Below the pieces are notes generated by a model. The model worked only from the letters and a program-made list of their open reading frames with translations. It was not told where the DNA came from and searched no databases. A stretch of 64,000 nt of DNA from Hymenobacter citatus (GTDB lineage: Bacteria > Bacteroidota > Bacteroidia > Cytophagales > Hymenobacteraceae). A program made the translations under genes and the position numbers. The stretch spans positions 62,001 through 126,000 of the forward strand of contig NZ_JACSCY010000006.1 in NCBI RefSeq assembly GCF_014333615.1, read 5' to 3'. Shown here one piece after another: positions 17,140 through 26,096 of the stretch (position 1 is the first letter of the stretch; every line of letters begins with the position of its first letter).

Positions 17140-18555
17140 CTACACTTGCTCAGCCTCTTTCAGGGCTTTGCGCAGGGCGGCCAGCTTGTGGTGTACTTCG
17201 TTGAGTTCGGAGTTAATGTCGGAAGCGGCTACTACCCCGGCGCCGGCCTGGAAGTAGAGCTGGTTGTCGGTGCTGAGGAAGGAGCGAATCATGATAGCGT
17301 GGTTGAAGTCGCCGTTGAAGCCCAGGTGGCCCAAGCAGCCGCCGTAGTAGCCGCGGGCGGTGGGTTCCAGCTGATCAATGAGCTGCATGGCGCGGTGCTT
17401 GGGCGCCCCCGAGAGCGTGCCGGCCGGGAAGGTATCGGCCGCTACCTGCAAGGGGTTGGTGCCGGGTAGCAACTGGGCCGTCACCTCGCTCACCAGGTGA
17501 ATGACGTGGGAGTAAAACTGGATTTCGCGGAACACCTTCACCTCTACCTGGTCGCCGTGGCGGGCCAGGTCGTTGCGGGCCAGGTCCACCAGCATCACGT
17601 GCTCGGCGTTTTCCTTGGGGTCTTGAGCCAGGCGCTCGGCGGCGGCGGCGTCCTCGGCATCGTGGCCGGTGCGGCGGAAGGTGCCGGCAATGGGATAGAG
17701 ACTCGCCTTACTCCCCTTTATAAGGAGTTGTGTTTCGGGCGAGGAGCCAAAAATCTTGAAGTTACCGTAGTCGAAATAGAACAGGTAGGGCGAGGGGTTG
17801 ATAGAGCGCAACGCCCGGTACACGTTGAACTCATCACCCGTGAAGCCCTGCTGGAAACGCCGGCTCAATACAATCTGAAATACGTCGCCGCGCAGGCAAT
17901 GCTGTTGCCCCTGCGCCAGCACCCGCAAAAACTCCTCGTCGGTTTGGTTGGTTTCTACTTCGCCCTGAGTCTGAAACCGGAACTCCGGTAAAGATGGATT
18001 CCGAATCAGGTTTACCAGCCGTTTCAGGCCATCCTCATCCACGGCCTCACCTTCCAACGTGTGCTCAAACACGTACAGCTCGTTGCGGAAGTGGTTGAGG
18101 GCGATGACGTAGCGGTAGGTGCCGTACAGCATCTCCGGAATGTCGCCGGCCGCTTGCTTGGCCGCGTTCAGGTCGAGGTCCTCGAAATGCTGCACCGCCT
18201 CGTAGCCCAGGTAGCCAAACAGACCACCCGTGATGAAATCGAAGCCACTTTCTTCGGTCTGGAAGCTCTGCGCAAACTCTTGCAGGCGGGCCAGCGCTGC
18301 GCGGGGCTCGGTCAGCGTTTCCGTGGCCACAGTGCCATCGGGGAAGGTCTGCTTCACTACCCCGCGCCGCACCTCAAAGCGGGCTAGCGGGTCGCAGGCC
18401 AGGTAGCTGAAGGCGTTTTGCTGCCCGTGGTAGTCGGAGCTTTCCAGCAGCAGGCAGTTGTCGTACCGGTCGCGCAGGCGCAGGTAGAGGCCCACAGGGG
18501 TTACGGTATCGGCCAGCACCCGGAGGTGGCGAGACTTAAGCGTGAAATGCGGCAT
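17140..18555 (-). CDS. trpE: Anthranilate synthase component I
   Basis: Converts chorismate to anthranilate with TrpG. 471 residues. The N-terminal allosteric motif LLES lies at 36-39 in NCLLLESSDYHG, the site where Trp binds in feedback-sensitive enzymes. The chorismate-binding C-terminal half shows GDVFQIVLSRRF, INPSPYLFYFDYGNFKIFGSSPE, PIAGTFRRTG, AEHVMLVDLARNDL and FPAGTLSGAPKHRAMQLI. First structural gene of the trp operon, 99 nt after the leader peptide stop and 25 nt beyond the end of the attenuator T-tract. Expression is therefore probably set by Trp-tRNA supply, on top of feedback inhibition. Confidence 0.96.
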   Translation of the reverse strand: MPHFTLKSRHLRVLADTVTPVGLYLRLRDRYDNCLLLESSDYHGQQNAFSYLACDPLARFEVRRGVVKQTFPDGTVATETLTEPRAALARLQEFAQSFQTEESGFDFITGGLFGYLGYEAVQHFEDLDLNAAKQAAGDIPEMLYGTYRYVIALNHFRNELYVFEHTLEGEAVDEDGLKRLVNLIRNPSLPEFRFQTQGEVETNQTDEEFLRVLAQGQQHCLRGDVFQIVLSRRFQQGFTGDEFNVYRALRSINPSPYLFYFDYGNFKIFGSSPETQLLIKGSKASLYPIAGTFRRTGHDAEDAAAAERLAQDPKENAEHVMLVDLARNDLARHGDQVEVKVFREIQFYSHVIHLVSEVTAQLLPGTNPLQVAADTFPAGTLSGAPKHRAMQLIDQLEPTARGYYGGCLGHLGFNGDFNHAIMIRSFLSTDNQLYFQAGAGVVAASDINSELNEVHHKLAALRKALKEAEQV

Positions 18556-18593
18556 TGGGCAGAGCGTAGCGAGGTTGGAGGTAGAAAAGGGCT

Positions 18594-18631
18594 GAAAAAC
18601 AGAAAGCCCGGCGGTCGGCCGGGCTTTCTGT
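18594..18631 (-). terminator. trp attenuator terminator
   Basis: On the minus strand ACAGAAAGCCCGGC and GCCGGGCTTTCTGT pair perfectly over 14 bp around a 5-nt loop and are followed by TTTTT. It sits between the leader peptide and trpE. A leader segment (18675-18682) can pair with 18616-18623 in its 5' arm with one mismatch, a possible antiterminator. Confidence 0.88.
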
Positions 18632-18654
18632 TCACATATGCGGAGTATAGAACT

Positions 18655-18732
18655 TTACCGCACGCACAGGGTATCCCGTCCGGAGTTTCGGAGAGGCCAC
18701 CACCAGGCTTGCAGAGAAAGTTGCGATTTCAT
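18655..18732 (-). CDS. trpL: trp operon leader peptide
   Basis: ATG 18732 to TAA 18655, 25 residues, with Trp at positions 10, 11 and 12 in QAWWWPL. Three consecutive Trp codons in a tiny ORF ahead of an intrinsic terminator and trpE are the hallmark of ribosome-mediated attenuation. The codons lie upstream of the candidate antiterminator strand, so a ribosome stalled on them would leave that strand free and allow read-through when Trp-tRNA is scarce. Confidence 0.88.
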   Translation of the reverse strand: MKSQLSLQAWWWPLRNSGRDTLCVR

Positions 18733-18762
18733 GAGTTGGATTACCGTCTATTCGACGTGCCA

Positions 18763-18793
18763 CAAAGGTAAGCAGCCGAGTTTACGGCGCAAG
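18763..18793 (-). promoter_or_regulatory. trp operon promoter
   Basis: On the minus strand CTTG (-33, TTG at 18790-18792), a 19-nt spacer and TACCTTTG (18763-18770) match the Bacteroidota consensus. The start site would be about 25 nt before the leader peptide ATG. The -33 box overlaps the end of the esterase gene upstream. Confidence 0.7.
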
Positions 18794-19666
18794 TATTTTT
18801 TTGGTTTCCGCTGATTTTCCACCAAACAACCATTGATACGCCATCGGAAACTCCCGGCGCCAGAAACCTTCGTTGTGCTGGCCATCGGGGCGCACCACCA
18901 AGCGCAGATTGGCTGAACGCACGCCGGCCTGATGCAGCTGGTCGCGCAGTTGTGTGAGGTAGGGTACCATTGTTTCGCTTTCGCGCTGCCCAGCCACCAT
19001 ATAGAATCGGGTAGCACGCCCCGGCCGAGCATACTGCACGAAGTGGTCTAACGAATCTTTCGCAAACCAGAGCGCCGGCGAAAAGGCCCCTACCCTGCCG
19101 TATACCTGCGGGTAGCGCAGGGCAGCGTACAAAGCAATGAGTGCCCCCATGCTACTACCTCCAATACCCGTGTGGCGCCGCCTAGCGCGGGTGCGGTAGT
19201 GTTGGTCGACGTAGGGTTTGAGGGTTTCCGTGAGAAAAGCGGCGTACTCCCTACCCTCCCCGCCACCATACTGCGGGTTGCGCCAGGGCGAGTACTCGTC
19301 CAGACGCTTGTCGCCACCATTATCCACGGCTACCACAATGACGGCATGTTTCTCCCGGTCCAAGGTTTCATCAACGCCCCACTCGCCGCTGAAGCTGGTG
19401 GCCTCGTCGAACACGTTCTGGCCATCCTGTAAATATAGCACAGGGTAGCGGCGGTGGTTGGTGGCGTAGCTAGGCGGCAGGTACACCCACACCCGGCGTG
19501 TGCGATGCAATTGGGGTAGTGCTATTTCCAGCGTCGTCACGGTAGCAGAAGCGGTATGCAGCTTTTGCGCTTGCACCGGCTCTAACCCGCAGAGTGCTAG
19601 TAAGCAAACGCTACCTACCCGCCCCCACCCTACCTTACGCGCTACGCTTGGCCTGTTCTTACACAT
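18782..19666 (-). CDS. Secreted putative esterase (esterase D / enterochelin-esterase-like)
   Basis: 294 residues. The N-terminal signal sequence runs through LLALCGLEPVQAQ (about residue 34). The domain belongs to the alpha/beta hydrolase group of esterase D, feruloyl esterase and Fes-like proteins: YPVLYLQDGQNVFDE, VIVVAVDNGG, nucleophile Ser in GIGGSSMGAL (GxSxG), late Asp and the triad His in RPDGQHNEGFW. It is likely periplasmic or outer-membrane associated and acts on ester-linked sugars, siderophores or peptides; the substrate cannot be told. It precedes the trp promoter on the same strand but is separated from trpE by the leader region. Confidence 0.83.
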   Translation of the reverse strand: MCKNRPSVARKVGWGRVGSVCLLALCGLEPVQAQKLHTASATVTTLEIALPQLHRTRRVWVYLPPSYATNHRRYPVLYLQDGQNVFDEATSFSGEWGVDETLDREKHAVIVVAVDNGGDKRLDEYSPWRNPQYGGGEGREYAAFLTETLKPYVDQHYRTRARRRHTGIGGSSMGALIALYAALRYPQVYGRVGAFSPALWFAKDSLDHFVQYARPGRATRFYMVAGQRESETMVPYLTQLRDQLHQAGVRSANLRLVVRPDGQHNEGFWRREFPMAYQWLFGGKSAETKKILAP

Positions 19667-19728
19667 ATTTTCTCTGTCACGCTATCTCCTTTTAATTTCG
19701 GCGTGCTAGCAAATGAGCAGAATTTATA

Positions 19729-19781
19729 GATAGGGCACTGAAAAAAGATTGTGAACAACTATTTTTTTTCAGTGCCCTATC
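19729..19781. terminator. Bidirectional terminator-like hairpin
   Basis: GATAGGGCACTGAAAAAA (19729-19746) is mirrored at 19762-19781 with A and T runs on both sides. It lies upstream of the esterase start on one side and susC on the other, so it probably insulates the divergent units. The spacer 19667-20129 otherwise holds two operator-like sites and a weak promoter. Confidence 0.6.
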
Positions 19782-19881
19782 TTCATTTTATACAACTTGA
19801 ATTGCAGCCTTAATTTCTTCAGATAAGCGCAGCTTGCTACTCATAACCTATTCGTAATTAACATACTATCTTAAACCTACC

Positions 19882-19891
19882 CAAACGTTTG
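19882..19891. promoter_or_regulatory. LacI-type operator-like palindrome upstream of susC (distal)
   Basis: CAAACGTTTG, a perfect palindrome with the central CG typical of LacI-family sites. The same core occurs at 28768-28777, and related AATCGTTTGC sites at 20072 and 33074. Confidence 0.5.
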
Positions 19892-19968
19892 CGGTAGCAA
19901 ATATCCAGTGGCCTTGTGTGAATGTTCTGCCAACCGCTGAATATGACCTTGCAACACCTAAATCACAA

Positions 19969-20000
19969 TTGTTTTTATAGGTTTTATCATAGTATCTTCG
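19969..20000 (+). promoter_or_regulatory. Possible susC promoter
   Basis: TTG at 19969-19971 and TATCTTCG at 19993-20000 (one mismatch to TAnnTTTG), spaced 21 nt. It is weak evidence but the only candidate seen in the spacer. Confidence 0.3.
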
Positions 20001-20071
20001 TCTTTACATTCAATTTTGGGCGAAAAATAACCGCTTAAGTAGCCAAAGCGTGTAATTTCTCGTAAGCGCCG

Positions 20072-20082
20072 AAATCGTTTGC
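20072..20082. promoter_or_regulatory. LacI-type operator-like site upstream of susC (proximal)
   Basis: AAATCGTTTGC, 48 nt before the susC ATG. Same core as the site overlapping the amylase promoter (33074-33084). Confidence 0.5.
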
Positions 20083-20129
20083 AAATCGGCTTTGCCGACA
20101 GTTAAATTCCCAACCCTAATTATTTTTCA

Positions 20130-23100
20130 ATGAAACACCCTTACCTGGTGAAACTACTGTTTCTCCTGCTAATTGTGTGCGCTGGTTTCACTGGCGCATT
20201 CGCCCAAACCGGCTCCGTGAGTGGCCGCGTGGTGGACGAACAGAAACAGGGCTTGCCCGGCGTGACCGTTGTGATAGAAGGCACCTCGCTTGGCAACTCT
20301 ACCAATGCCGATGGCACCTATTCTATTCAGAACGTACCCACCGGCCCACAGACGCTGATTATTTCCTTTGTAGGCTATAATACGCAGCGTCAGCCGGTTA
20401 CGGTAAACAACGGCCAGAACACGGTGGTGCCTGTTGTTACTATTGGCGAAAACACCACCCTGCTGAATGAAGCGGTGGTAGTAGGCTACGGTACCCAGCG
20501 CAAGCAGGATGTAACGGGCGCTGTGACGCAGATTGACGAGAAGCAGTTTGTAAAGGGTCAGGTAACGAACCCCGAGCAGCTGATCCAGGGCAAGGTAGCC
20601 GGTGTGCAAATCACGACCGGCGGCGGTGCTCCCGGCGCGGCCACTACCATCCGCATTCGCGGGGGCTCGTCGCTGAACGCCAGCAACGACCCGCTGATTG
20701 TGATTGACGGCGTACCGGTAGACAACAGCGGCGTGAGCGGCGCAGCCAACGCGCTGAGCCTCATCAACCCCAACGATATTGAAACCTACACGGTGCTAAA
20801 AGACGCGTCGGCCACAGCTATTTACGGCTCGCGTGCGTCAAACGGTGTTATCCTGATTACCACCAAGCGCGGCGTGCAGGGCGAGAAAGTAACAGTGAAC
20901 GTTAGCTCGCTGGCTTCTGTCTCGAAGCGCTACAACTCAGTAGACGTGCTATCGGCCGATCAGCTACGCAATACCGTAGCCAGCGTGGCCCCTACCAAAA
21001 GCAACCTGCTGGGTTCCAGCAACACCAATTGGCAGGACGAGATTTTCCGCACGGCTTTCACCTCCGACAACAACGTGAGCGTGGCCGGCGCAGTAGGCAA
21101 ACTCCCTTTCCGGGTTTCATATGGCAACTTGGAGCAGCAGGGTATCCTGCGCACCAACCGCCTCATCCGTAACACGGGCTCCATCAGCCTGACCCCTGTG
21201 CTGTTCGACAACACCTTGAAGGTGAACATGAACGTGAAGGGGTCTATCATCGACAACAACTTTGCTGACGCTGGCGCCATTGGCGCAGCCCTGGCTTTCG
21301 ACCCTACCCAACCCGTGCGCAGCGGCGCTGAAGGCTACGGTGGCTACTTCGAGTACCTGCAAAGCGCCGGCGGTGTGCCCCAGCAGAACGTACCCCGTAA
21401 CCCGCTGGCCCTGCTGGAATTGCGCCGCGACCGGAGCACCGTGAAGCGGAGCATCGGTAACATTCAGCTGGACTACGCCCTACCCTTCTTCCGCGACCTG
21501 CACGCCAACGTGAACCTGGGTTACGATGTTACCCGCAGCAACGGTAGCAACCTGGTTGATGCAGCGGCCGCGGCTGCGTATTTCAACCGCCCCCTGGACG
21601 CTTCCATTACTGGCCGCCAGGGTGGTTCGTTCAACCGCTACGCCCAGAACCGCGACAACAAACTGCTAGAAGCCTACCTCAACTACACCAAGCAATTCGG
21701 CGAAACCCGCCTGGATCTGCTGGCTGGTTATTCCTACCAGGACTTTGTAACTACCTCGCCCAATCTGCCTACCTACTTGGCCGACGGTACCACCATCTTC
21801 CGGGCGGCAGCAGTTAATCCGTTCCGCACGCAATACACCATTCTCTCGTATTACGGCCGCGCTAATCTGAGCATCAACGACCGGTACGTACTTACGGGTA
21901 CGCTGCGTAACGATGCCTCGTCGCGCTTCCCCTCCTATAACCGCAACGCCCTGTTCCCCGCTGTTTCGGCCGCGTGGAACATCAAGAACGAGTCGATTCT
22001 GAAGGACAACAACACGTTCTCCGACCTGAAGCTGCGGGCTGGCTACGGCATCACTGGTCAGCAGGATATTGTAGGCGCAGCGGGTAGCGACTACCCATAC
22101 ATTCAGCGCTACACTGTCAACTCCCTGCAGGCGCAGTACGGTTTCTATAATCCTGCCACTGGCCAGTATGAGTACTACGTTCCTTACTCTCCGCAGGGCT
22201 TCAACCGCAACCTGAAGTGGGAGCAAACTACCACCTATAACGCCGGTATCGATTACGGCTTCCTGGATGGCCGCCTGAGCGGTTCGGTAGACGTGTACTA
22301 CCGCAAAACCAAAGACCTGCTGGCCGTTATTCCCATTCCGATCCTGACCAACTATACCAACCAACTGGTGTCGAACGTAGGCTCGTTGGAAAACAAGGGT
22401 GTCGAGCTGAACCTGAACGCGACGCCGGTACAGGGTGAGCACTTCACCTGGACGCTGAACGCCAACGGTACCTACAACGTGAACAAGATCCTGTCGCTCG
22501 GGCCACAGGTAGAAGGTTTTGCTGGTATTGAGAACAATGGCGTAGCGGGCGGTACCGGCACCAACATTGGCATCTACCGGGTAGGCGAGCCTTCCTCGTC
22601 CTTCTATGTGTACAAGCAAGTATACGGCGCCGATGGTAAGCCGCTGCAAGATGTATATGCCGACCTAAATGGTGACGGCATCATCAACAGCAACGACCGG
22701 TACGTGTACAAGCAGGCTGCCCCGCCCGTTATCCTGGGCTTCAGCTCCAACATGAGCTACGACCGCCTGAGCCTGGCCTTTACGCTGCGCAGCCAGCTGG
22801 GCAGCTATTTGTACAACAACGTAGACTCGCAGAATGGCACCTACAATGGCATCACCAGCCAGCCCACGGTAATCACCAACGCTACCCAAGATGCCCTCTA
22901 CACGGGTTTCACCAACCTGAAGCAAGAGCGCTACTCCTCGGATTACTATATCCAGAACGCTTCTTTCCTGCGGATGGAAAACATAACCCTGGGCTACGAC
23001 GCCGGCAAAATAATGGGCAACCGCGGGAATCTGCGCCTGACGGCTGCTGTTCAAAACGTGTTCCTGATTACAAAGTATTCGGGTCTTGATCCAGAGATTT

Positions 23101-23171
23101 TCAACGGGGTTGACAACAACGTGTATCCCCGCCCCCGCACCTACACGATTGGCCTGAACCTCAGCCTGTAA
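20130..23171 (+). CDS. SusC/RagA-family TonB-linked outer membrane transporter
   Basis: 1013 residues. Signal peptide to about residue 26 (GAFAQ), then a CarboxypepD_reg-like beta-sandwich (VSGRVVDEQKQGLPGVTV to about 110), the conserved VVVGYGTQRKQDVTGAV segment, and a plug domain with IRIRGGSSLNASNDPLIVIDGVP and KDASATAIYGSRASNGVILITTKRG. A 22-strand barrel follows, ending in NVYPRPRTYTIGLNLSL with an aromatic-rich last strand. It imports oligosaccharide handed over by the SusD partner, powered by TonB. It is first of three co-oriented genes (SusD starts 20 nt later). The neighbouring GH13 and GH5 enzymes suggest alpha- or beta-glucan oligosaccharides; the exact ligand is inference. Confidence 0.93.
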   Translation: MKHPYLVKLLFLLLIVCAGFTGAFAQTGSVSGRVVDEQKQGLPGVTVVIEGTSLGNSTNADGTYSIQNVPTGPQTLIISFVGYNTQRQPVTVNNGQNTVVPVVTIGENTTLLNEAVVVGYGTQRKQDVTGAVTQIDEKQFVKGQVTNPEQLIQGKVAGVQITTGGGAPGAATTIRIRGGSSLNASNDPLIVIDGVPVDNSGVSGAANALSLINPNDIETYTVLKDASATAIYGSRASNGVILITTKRGVQGEKVTVNVSSLASVSKRYNSVDVLSADQLRNTVASVAPTKSNLLGSSNTNWQDEIFRTAFTSDNNVSVAGAVGKLPFRVSYGNLEQQGILRTNRLIRNTGSISLTPVLFDNTLKVNMNVKGSIIDNNFADAGAIGAALAFDPTQPVRSGAEGYGGYFEYLQSAGGVPQQNVPRNPLALLELRRDRSTVKRSIGNIQLDYALPFFRDLHANVNLGYDVTRSNGSNLVDAAAAAAYFNRPLDASITGRQGGSFNRYAQNRDNKLLEAYLNYTKQFGETRLDLLAGYSYQDFVTTSPNLPTYLADGTTIFRAAAVNPFRTQYTILSYYGRANLSINDRYVLTGTLRNDASSRFPSYNRNALFPAVSAAWNIKNESILKDNNTFSDLKLRAGYGITGQQDIVGAAGSDYPYIQRYTVNSLQAQYGFYNPATGQYEYYVPYSPQGFNRNLKWEQTTTYNAGIDYGFLDGRLSGSVDVYYRKTKDLLAVIPIPILTNYTNQLVSNVGSLENKGVELNLNATPVQGEHFTWTLNANGTYNVNKILSLGPQVEGFAGIENNGVAGGTGTNIGIYRVGEPSSSFYVYKQVYGADGKPLQDVYADLNGDGIINSNDRYVYKQAAPPVILGFSSNMSYDRLSLAFTLRSQLGSYLYNNVDSQNGTYNGITSQPTVITNATQDALYTGFTNLKQERYSSDYYIQNASFLRMENITLGYDAGKIMGNRGNLRLTAAVQNVFLITKYSGLDPEIFNGVDNNVYPRPRTYTIGLNLSL

Positions 23172-23190
23172 TTGTCTCTCTGATTTTATA

Positions 23191-24801
23191 ATGAAAACAT
23201 CATATATCTTCCGCCGTACCCTGGGCCTGGGCCTCGTTGCCGGCTCCCTGCTGGCCACTACTTCGTGTAATGACGACCTGGACCGCGTACCCACCTACGA
23301 CCTGAACACGGAGAGCGTATACAAGGATGCGGAGGGCTACCAGCGCGTAGCTGCCAAAGTATACAGCGGTTTTGCCGTAACGGGCGGCCAGGGCCCAGAT
23401 GCCACTACCGGCGACATTCTGGGCATCGACCAAGGCACTTCCGACTACGTTCGCTCCCTGTGGAGTGCGCAGGAGCTGACCACCGATGAGGCCGTTATCC
23501 AGTGGGGTGACCCCGGCGTGCAGGACTGGCACAACATGAACTGGACGTCTAGCGGCGTGCTGATTCGGGGTTTATACAGCCGCATTCTGTACGAAGTAAC
23601 GCTCTGCAACGGCTTCCTGGCGCAGGCTACCGATGCCAACCTCAGCAGCCGCGGCATCACGGGGGCCGATTTGACCAACATCCAGCGCCTGCGGGCTGAG
23701 GTGCGTTTCCTGCGCGCCCTGGCCTACTATCACGCGTTGGATCTGTTTGGCAACCCGCCCTTCGCCACGGAAAACGATGAGATTGGGGGCACTACCCCAC
23801 CCCGCCAGACCACCCGGGCTGAGTTGTTCACTTACATCGAGTCGGAGCTGAAAGCTATTGACGCCGACCTGGCGGCTCCCGGCCAGAACCTCTATGGCCG
23901 CGCCGACAAAGCCGCCGCCTGGACGTTGCTGGCCAAGCTCTACCTCAATGCCAAGGTATATACTGGCACGGAGCGCAACGCTGACTGCGCCACTTACGCC
24001 AAACGCGTGATTGACAGCGGTGTGTACTCGCTGACACCACAATACAAAAACCTGTTCCGTACCGACAACAACACAAGCAAGGAAGTTATTTTCCCGATTG
24101 TGTATGATGGCAAGTTGACGCAGACCTACGGCGGCACTACCTTCCTGACGCACGCTGCCGTATCGGGCACGGCTAACTCCTTCTGGAATCCAGCCAGCTA
24201 CGGCATCAACGGGGGCTGGGGTGGCATCCGGACCACGCCACGCCTGTACCAGCAGTTCCCGGATACGGCGGCCGATTCTCGGGCCAAGTTTGTGACGGGT
24301 GGCCAGTCACTGGAAGTGACTTCGCAAACCACTTTCACGGACGGGTACGTGCCTATCAAATTCAAGAACATCTCCTCGGCTGGTAAACCCGGCTCCGACC
24401 TGGTGTTTGTGGACACCGACTTCCCCATGTTCCGCCTGGCCGATGTGTACCTGATGTATGCTGAAGCTGCCCTGCGCGGCGGTGGCGACCAAGCCCTGGC
24501 CCTTACCTATATGAACCGTGTGCGGGCGCGGGCATTCAACAACGCTCCCGCGGGCAACATCACGGCTTCGCAGCTCACGCTGGACTTCATCCTGAACGAG
24601 CGTTCCCGCGAACTGTACTGGGAAGCTACCCGTCGCACCGATCTGATTCGCTTTGAGCGCTTCACCACAGGCTCCTACCTGTGGGCCTGGAAAGGTGGCG
24701 TGGCCGGTGGCCGGGCCGTAGATGACTCTCGTCGACTGTTCCCAATTCCAGCTGCTGACTTGAGCGTGAACCCCAACCTGACGCAGAACCCAGGTTACTA
24801 A
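23191..24801 (+). CDS. RagB/SusD-family surface glycan-binding lipoprotein
   Basis: 536 residues. Lipoprotein signal with Cys26 (LLATTSCNDD). The helical TPR-type SusD core includes RAEVRFLRALAYYHALDLFGNPPF, KAAAWTLLAKLYLNAKVYTG and the C-terminal FPMFRLADVYLMYAEA plus FILNERSRELYWEATRRTDLIRF and LFPIPAADLSVNPNLTQNPGY, all standard family blocks. It forms the lid of the SusC channel and captures sugar at the cell surface. Only 19 nt separate it from susC, so they are translated from one mRNA. Confidence 0.94.
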   Translation: MKTSYIFRRTLGLGLVAGSLLATTSCNDDLDRVPTYDLNTESVYKDAEGYQRVAAKVYSGFAVTGGQGPDATTGDILGIDQGTSDYVRSLWSAQELTTDEAVIQWGDPGVQDWHNMNWTSSGVLIRGLYSRILYEVTLCNGFLAQATDANLSSRGITGADLTNIQRLRAEVRFLRALAYYHALDLFGNPPFATENDEIGGTTPPRQTTRAELFTYIESELKAIDADLAAPGQNLYGRADKAAAWTLLAKLYLNAKVYTGTERNADCATYAKRVIDSGVYSLTPQYKNLFRTDNNTSKEVIFPIVYDGKLTQTYGGTTFLTHAAVSGTANSFWNPASYGINGGWGGIRTTPRLYQQFPDTAADSRAKFVTGGQSLEVTSQTTFTDGYVPIKFKNISSAGKPGSDLVFVDTDFPMFRLADVYLMYAEAALRGGGDQALALTYMNRVRARAFNNAPAGNITASQLTLDFILNERSRELYWEATRRTDLIRFERFTTGSYLWAWKGGVAGGRAVDDSRRLFPIPAADLSVNPNLTQNPGY

Positions 24802-24878
24802 TAAGCAGGCTGCCAAGCGCCAGTTGGCGCTTGGCAGCCTGTGTAGTTCCTTTTTCCGACATTATAATTTCCCACACA

Positions 24879-25955
24879 ATGAAAACTTGGTTTACCAAAA
24901 TACTGGGAATAGGCGCAGTTGCCCTAGCCCTTACCGCGTGTGAAAAGGACGAAGATAGAGCGGTAATTAGCTCGAATGGCGGGCCGACGCTTACAGCTTC
25001 ATCTACAGCCCTTGGCGCACTTTCTGCCGATAATGCGGCTAAAGAAGCCGTAGTTTTCAATTGGACCAACGCCGATTATGGCTACCCTGCTGCTGTAACG
25101 TACACCTTGCAGCTTGACGTGAAGGGCAACAATTTTAAATCACCCAGCGAGTTCACTACTACTGCTACCAAGCGGGCATTCACGGTAGCAGAATTGAACA
25201 GCACGCTGCTAGCTTTGGGCATTGCGCCGGGCTCATCGGGTCAGCTAGATGCACGTGTGCTCTCCAATGTGAGCAGCAACACTACGTACGCGCAGCAATC
25301 GGGCGTTACTTCCGTAACGGCTATGCCCTACCTGTCCATCATTGCGTACCCCTCGTTGTACGTTCCGGGCAATTACCAAGGCTGGGCGCCTGACAAAGCA
25401 CCTAAGATAGCTTCGCCAGCCAACAACGGCACGTACGAAGGCTACGTGAATTTCACGGATCCCAACGGCTTCAAGTTTACAAGTGCACCTAACTGGGACA
25501 ATACCAACTATGGTATTTCGGGCACTACTACGACTGATCCTGCTACGAAGGAGGTTTCGGGAAAACTTTCTACGGCTGGTGGTGACATTTCATTGCCCGC
25601 TACAGGCTACTACCGCCTGGTAGTAAATGTTCCTAACCTGACGTGGACGGCGACGCCTACTACTTGGGCTGCTATTGGCTCAGCTACCCCCGGCGGGTGG
25701 GACAACCAAACGCCGCTAACGTACAATACGACCACTGGCACGTGGTCGGCTACGATGAACTTGAGTGCTGGTGGTGAGATTAAATTTAGAGCCAACAATG
25801 CTTGGGATATCAACTACGGCGACAATAAAGCAGACGGCGTGCTGGACGCTGGCGGCGACAACATCAAAGGTCCCACGGCAGCTGGTAGCTACCTGGTTAC
25901 GCTTGATTTAAGTCAGGGTGCTGGCAACTATTCTTATTCCCTCCGCAGGAATTAG
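24879..25955 (+). CDS. SusE/SusF-like outer membrane lipoprotein
   Basis: 358 residues from ATG 24879. Lipoprotein signal with Cys21 (LALTACEKDE). The first about 150 residues resemble the SusE N-terminal Ig-like domain (VFNWTNADYGYPAAVTYTLQLDVKGNNF). The rest has repeated beta modules with motifs such as YVPGNYQGWAP and AAIGSATPGGWDNQTPL, as in starch-binding modules of SusE and SusF. It is probably a surface glycan-binding accessory of the preceding SusCD pair, 77 nt downstream. The base composition is a little more AT-rich than the neighbours. A strong terminator follows. Confidence 0.82.
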   Translation: MKTWFTKILGIGAVALALTACEKDEDRAVISSNGGPTLTASSTALGALSADNAAKEAVVFNWTNADYGYPAAVTYTLQLDVKGNNFKSPSEFTTTATKRAFTVAELNSTLLALGIAPGSSGQLDARVLSNVSSNTTYAQQSGVTSVTAMPYLSIIAYPSLYVPGNYQGWAPDKAPKIASPANNGTYEGYVNFTDPNGFKFTSAPNWDNTNYGISGTTTTDPATKEVSGKLSTAGGDISLPATGYYRLVVNVPNLTWTATPTTWAAIGSATPGGWDNQTPLTYNTTTGTWSATMNLSAGGEIKFRANNAWDINYGDNKADGVLDAGGDNIKGPTAAGSYLVTLDLSQGAGNYSYSLRRN

Positions 25956-25961
25956 CGTTTT

Positions 25962-26021
25962 CCTCTCACCTATAAAAAAGGCTCCTGATAATAATCAGGA
26001 GCCTTTTTTATAGGTGAGAGG
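25962..26021. terminator. Terminator between susE-like gene and GH5 (convergent)
   Basis: 28-nt perfectly complementary arms (25962-25989 and 25994-26021) contain AAAAAAGGCTCCTGAT and its complement with T-runs on both strands, serving both converging genes. Confidence 0.9.
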
Positions 26022-26096
26022 CTACGGGGCATCTTCGTTTACTGTAGCACGAATACTGTGTTATCGTTTGGCTGGTAGGCCGTAGCAGCCCTCGTC

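Noticed and set aside
21666-22649. 327-codon antisense frame in susC
   Set aside because: Shadow frame of the TonB-linked transporter.
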